Both the position numbers and the translations under genes were made by a program. From NCBI GenBank assembly GCA_902594005.1, contig CACJKN010000008.1, positions 1 to 43,028 of the forward strand: a DNA stretch of 43,028 bases, given 5' to 3'. The stretch is from an uncultured SAR86 cluster bacterium. Its GTDB lineage: Bacteria > Pseudomonadota > Gammaproteobacteria > Magnimaribacterales > D2472. The notes under the pieces are model-generated. The model searched no databases, was not told the origin of the DNA, and saw only the letters and a program-made list of their open reading frames with translations. Each line of letters opens with the position of its first letter. The stretch's first letter is position 1. Shown piece after piece: positions 40,133-43,028 of the stretch.

Positions 40133-43028
40133 TTAATTACCCCAAACCCTAATAGCCCAATTATTTAGAGTTCCTTCATCATCGTTATCAGTATAATCGA
40201 TAATTTTTAGTTTCCAGTCACCTGTAATATTTTCTCCATAAAAACCATTAACCCCTATAACTGACCATGATCCATTTGGGTTTCCGGAAATATTAGTAAA
40301 GGGTTGTAATATATTCATTTCGGTTCCTTGTGGTGAAACAAGCATAATCCCTAAATCTCTTGGTGTTTCTTTTGTTAAATAAACAGCTAACTGAATATAT
40401 TCAACAAAATTGTTTGTTGTTGTAGGATTATATGAAATTGTATTATCTATAAGAGTAAAACTTGGAATTAGTTGATTCTGCGTGGCTTCTGGTGAGTATG
40501 ACCAACCATAAGAATTAAATGTACCAAGTGAGCCTAAGGCATAAGAAGAAGCAAAATCGAGCGCACTATCTAAATCAAATGCACCGAAACCATACCAATT
40601 ATGGAAATGATATCCTGCTGCATTGGTTTCCCATTCATACTGAACAATATCACTTCTAGTATAGGATCTATCTTCATCTACTTTTCTAGCTGAATTTGCA
40701 ATTACATGTTTGACCTCTCTCCATGTGAGATCTGGATATGCTTCTAAAAGTACTGCTATAGCACCAGCCACACTTGGAGCAGCTGATGATGTTCCATTAA
40801 ACGAAGAAGTATAATTACAACTTGGGTTATCTGGATGTGGATTTGAGCTATTATTAAAAGCATTACGATTACTTGAATTAGAACTAACATATCCAACATC
40901 ACATGATGATTGATCTGTAGTCATAACGGCTGGCTCAAAATACTTATCAGCACCAGACCATCCTAAATCATAGTTATAACCGTATTCGCCACCAGTTCCT
41001 GACACCCAAATGGATGGATCAGTAGTTGAATAAGAAGATTTAATTCCATCTGCGCCAAGAGCCCCTACAGCAATGATGTAGGGAATTGTATGTCTTACGT
41101 CTTGGAATCTTGTTGTACAGCCCATTGCTCCGTCATCATCTACACCCTCTTCTCCACAAGCTGAACCATTAGTAGCATAACTTCCGAAACCATTTCCCAT
41201 AGATTTAACATAGATACCGCCCTTACCGTCTCTAAGATTATTAACACCATTAATTAATGCATTATTAGTAATTGTGTTAGGTAAATTCCCAGTTGGAAAA
41301 GAGAATGTCCCAGTAGAGCTGTTGTAACCTGTTACACCATAGCTCATATTAAATATATCTGCTGAAACAATTGAATTATCCAGACCCCAAGAAAATGCCT
41401 GGTTGCTTGATGATCCCCATCTTAAATAATTATAACCAACTAAACTTGCATCAGGTGCGACTCCTCTTCCACCCTTATTATTCCAGCCTTTTGAGGCAAT
41501 AATTCCAGCGACACTAGTGCCATGATCACCACTTGTATATTCACTTGTAGGATCATTTGTTCCAGTAACGAAATTATATGATTTCCCCAGTAGAACATTT
41601 GGCGAGAGATCTTCATGAGCTATTTCAAGTCCGCCATCTAACACAGAAACTATTAGATCTTTCCCTGTGTAGCCTGATGAAATTGAATTGGTTGTATTTA
41701 AGTCTTGATCTAGAACACCAGCAATTGATCCAAAATTCTTTTGGCCTGTATTTTCAAGATGCCATTGATATTTATACAAAGGATCAGTATTTAAATTGAT
41801 TGTTAGTTTTGCTGTTGATTCATTACCAGCACCATCACTTACTTTAAATGTTATTTCTTCAATAGCTACATCTGTATATGAAGTATCATAATTTAATTCT
41901 CCAGAGGTCTCATTAACGGATGAGGTTCCATATATGCCATCAGTTTCAATAGAAAAAGATGGAGATCTACCATCAATAACATAACTTTGAAGCTGAATAC
42001 TTAATGAATTAGTTGTTTTGGGTAATAGATTTAAATCTCCTGATGTTGGTATCGCTTCAGCAATTACATCATTAAGATTAATTGTAAATTCTTGAGTTAC
42101 GGTAAACGCACCATCGGAAACGTTAACTTTAATTTTATAAGTAGCTTGAGTTTCATAATCAGGATTTGAAATAAAATAAATGTTACCTTCAGAGTCTATC
42201 CTAAATAATGAGCCATCTTCGAAGTCAGAAACAATTTCAAAAGTAAAAGAATTATTTGTATCTAGGTCAGAAACTGATATCTGTCCTACGCTTGATATAT
42301 TTTCATTGATAGTAAATGAGCTGTTTCCAATTATAGGCGCATTATCATTAACATCATTTATTTGAATGGTTACAAACTCTGATGCCGATGCAACTCCATC
42401 ACTAACTGTTACTGTTCCTGAAAGTGAGGTCTCTATTTCATAATCAGGAGCTGAAGCGAAGGAAAGTCTTCCAGTATCACTTATAGTTAAATATGTTCCG
42501 CCTTCAATAGGATCATCAACCTCAATAGAGTAAGTCATAGGAACAGGATTTGGACATGCGCTTGAGCCAGGTGTAACTGAAGGTGTCCCTGGTACATCTG
42601 CATCAGTTACTACAATGCAGCCAACATCTGTTTGATTCTCATCTGCATTCACTGGAAGCCCAACTATTTCAGGTGGACTATCATTCATATCAGTGATTCC
42701 TACTCTCACAGCTATACTGTCAGTCAAGCTAGTGTTTAACGAAGATCTTGCAACAATCTCAACAATGCCGGAACTATTTACATCACTCTCTTCATCTGGT
42801 GGATCTATAAATGTAAGAGTTCCATTTGAATCAATTTGAACCAGATCTACGATTGAATTATCACCATAACCTTCTGGATATTGAAGTTCATAAGTTATGG
42901 TATCTGAAGATCCTCCAGAAGCAGGAAAATCTCCTATAAATGTTACATTTTCCTCTACAGATACTTCTCTAACATACTCTCCATATGAAAAGAAAGGACA
43001 CGTTACAGAAGTTCCATCTCCTACAGTG
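40133..43028 (-). CDS. large secreted cadherin-repeat S8 (subtilisin/kexin-like) protease with P domain, N-terminus beyond window
   Basis: The frame stays open to the right edge, so the N-terminus and signal peptide are missing; about 964 residues are seen. N-terminal part: cadherin-like repeats with ENxxxVGxIxVxDxD, YEI/YETxxS and VxINDVNDNAP calcium motifs. The catalytic domain starts at NTDPLYKYQWHLENTGQ (about 41770). Its triad is Asp in VSVLDGGLEIAHEDL, His in SGDHGTSVAGIIAS (about 41515-41530) and Ser in FNGTSSAAPSVAGAIA (about 40780). The C-terminal part (about 40136-40500) is a proprotein-convertase P domain ending with GTLNNWAIRVWGN. It is likely exported and calcium-dependent. The protease core is not preceded by a propeptide. 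Confidence 0.92.
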   Translation of the reverse strand, partial: TVGDGTSVTCPFFSYGEYVREVSVEENVTFIGDFPASGGSSDTITYELQYPEGYGDNSIVDLVQIDSNGTLTFIDPPDEESDVNSSGIVEIVARSSLNTSLTDSIAVRVGITDMNDSPPEIVGLPVNADENQTDVGCIVVTDADVPGTPSVTPGSSACPNPVPMTYSIEVDDPIEGGTYLTISDTGRLSFASAPDYEIETSLSGTVTVSDGVASASEFVTIQINDVNDNAPIIGNSSFTINENISSVGQISVSDLDTNNSFTFEIVSDFEDGSLFRIDSEGNIYFISNPDYETQATYKIKVNVSDGAFTVTQEFTINLNDVIAEAIPTSGDLNLLPKTTNSLSIQLQSYVIDGRSPSFSIETDGIYGTSSVNETSGELNYDTSYTDVAIEEITFKVSDGAGNESTAKLTINLNTDPLYKYQWHLENTGQKNFGSIAGVLDQDLNTTNSISSGYTGKDLIVSVLDGGLEIAHEDLSPNVLLGKSYNFVTGTNDPTSEYTSGDHGTSVAGIIASKGWNNKGGRGVAPDASLVGYNYLRWGSSSNQAFSWGLDNSIVSADIFNMSYGVTGYNSSTGTFSFPTGNLPNTITNNALINGVNNLRDGKGGIYVKSMGNGFGSYATNGSACGEEGVDDDGAMGCTTRFQDVRHTIPYIIAVGALGADGIKSSYSTTDPSIWVSGTGGEYGYNYDLGWSGADKYFEPAVMTTDQSSCDVGYVSSNSSNRNAFNNSSNPHPDNPSCNYTSSFNGTSSAAPSVAGAIAVLLEAYPDLTWREVKHVIANSARKVDEDRSYTRSDIVQYEWETNAAGYHFHNWYGFGAFDLDSALDFASSYALGSLGTFNSYGWSYSPEATQNQLIPSFTLIDNTISYNPTTTNNFVEYIQLAVYLTKETPRDLGIMLVSPQGTEMNILQPFTNISGNPNGSWSVIGVNGFYGENITGDWKLKIIDYTDNDDEGTLNNWAIRVWGN
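41830..43028 (-). repeat. cadherin-like repeat array inside the S8 protease gene
   Basis: At least three to four degenerate repeats of about 95-110 aa are encoded, each with an ENxT/ENxS strand, a D-S-x-G-x-(L/I)-x-F strand, a D-Y-E turn and a closing D-x-N-D linker. Examples are ITDMNDSPPEIVG, INDVNDNAPIIGNSSFTINE and the weaker LNDVIAEAIPTSG. Calcium binding at the DxND linkers is expected from family knowledge. The array continues past the right edge. Confidence 0.75.

Noticed and set aside
1-43028. CRISPR array, insertion sequence, prophage or attachment sites
   Set aside because: No regularly spaced direct repeats, transposase or integrase frames, or duplicated tRNA 3' ends were seen. 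The only repeat structure is the cadherin array.

Overview
This window is an AT-rich, tightly packed chromosome segment from a Gram-negative bacterium. It carries lipid A, KDO, lipoprotein-sorting and ExbB/ExbD genes, and ETF with ETF:quinone oxidoreductase. Gene content, very short intergenic gaps, low GC and the exbB-exbD-msbA-lpxK-kdsB-murB order point to a streamlined marine gammaproteobacterium, most like the SAR86 group. That placement is inferred from style and gene order; no marker phylogeny could be run. I saw no phage, transposon, CRISPR array or plasmid functions.

Layout. 1-2.1 kb: tail of a DUF1295 protein, a membrane-anchored unknown, a strongly signalled 145-aa membrane protein with its own terminator, and thiD. 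2.1-8.8 kb: etfB-etfA-yhhQ on the minus strand, divergent from ETF-QO, a DUF885 protein and a CtlX-like pentein hydrolase. 8.8-22.3 kb: an unbroken 13-gene minus-strand run (trpS, MFS, hemH, dienoyl-CoA-reductase-like SDR, coniferyl-aldehyde-dehydrogenase-like ALDH, lolC/E, lolD, exbB, exbD, an msbA-lpxK fusion, kdsB, murB, lysE) with every junction overlapping or within about 20 nt. 22.3-26.5 kb: a DUF349 protein on the plus strand, then tRNA-Ser(UGA), a PaaI thioesterase, an alpha/beta hydrolase and a GPH-type MFS carrier on the minus strand. 26.5-30 kb: three very small secreted or membrane proteins, then FAH-ggt-61 aa. 30-37 kb: a plus-strand accessory run (VOC protein, GST, sulfatase, FG-GAP lipoprotein, MBL hydrolase, membrane protein, second GST). 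37-43 kb: SDR/DUF2237/small membrane protein, proline iminopeptidase, and a large secreted cadherin-S8-P-domain protease running off the right edge, followed by a small gene that looks like a detached subtilisin propeptide.

Most striking points: (1) MsbA and LpxK are one 922-aa polypeptide. (2) Many genes that start transcription units have a TATAAT-like -10 box exactly 6 nt (sometimes 7) before the ATG and no Shine-Dalgarno, which predicts widespread leaderless transcription. (3) The subtilisin-like protease lacks a propeptide next to its catalytic domain, while a separate secreted protein 3 nt downstream has the expected propeptide pattern. (4) tRNA-Ser lies 13 nt before the paaI start codon, so tRNA and mRNA probably share a transcript. 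(5) The ferrochelatase carries a four-cysteine insert suggesting an Fe-S cluster.

How the genes work together: the central run joins envelope biogenesis (lipid A 4'-phosphorylation and flipping, CMP-KDO, peptidoglycan precursor, lipoprotein release, proton-motive-force transduction) with heme completion and tRNA charging. The ETF/ETF-QO pair feeds electrons from acyl-CoA-type dehydrogenases to quinone. The right half is devoted to scavenging peptides (ggt, pip, S8 protease, DUF885), sulfated substrates (sulfatase) and possibly aromatic or glutathione-linked compounds (FAH, VOC, GSTs).
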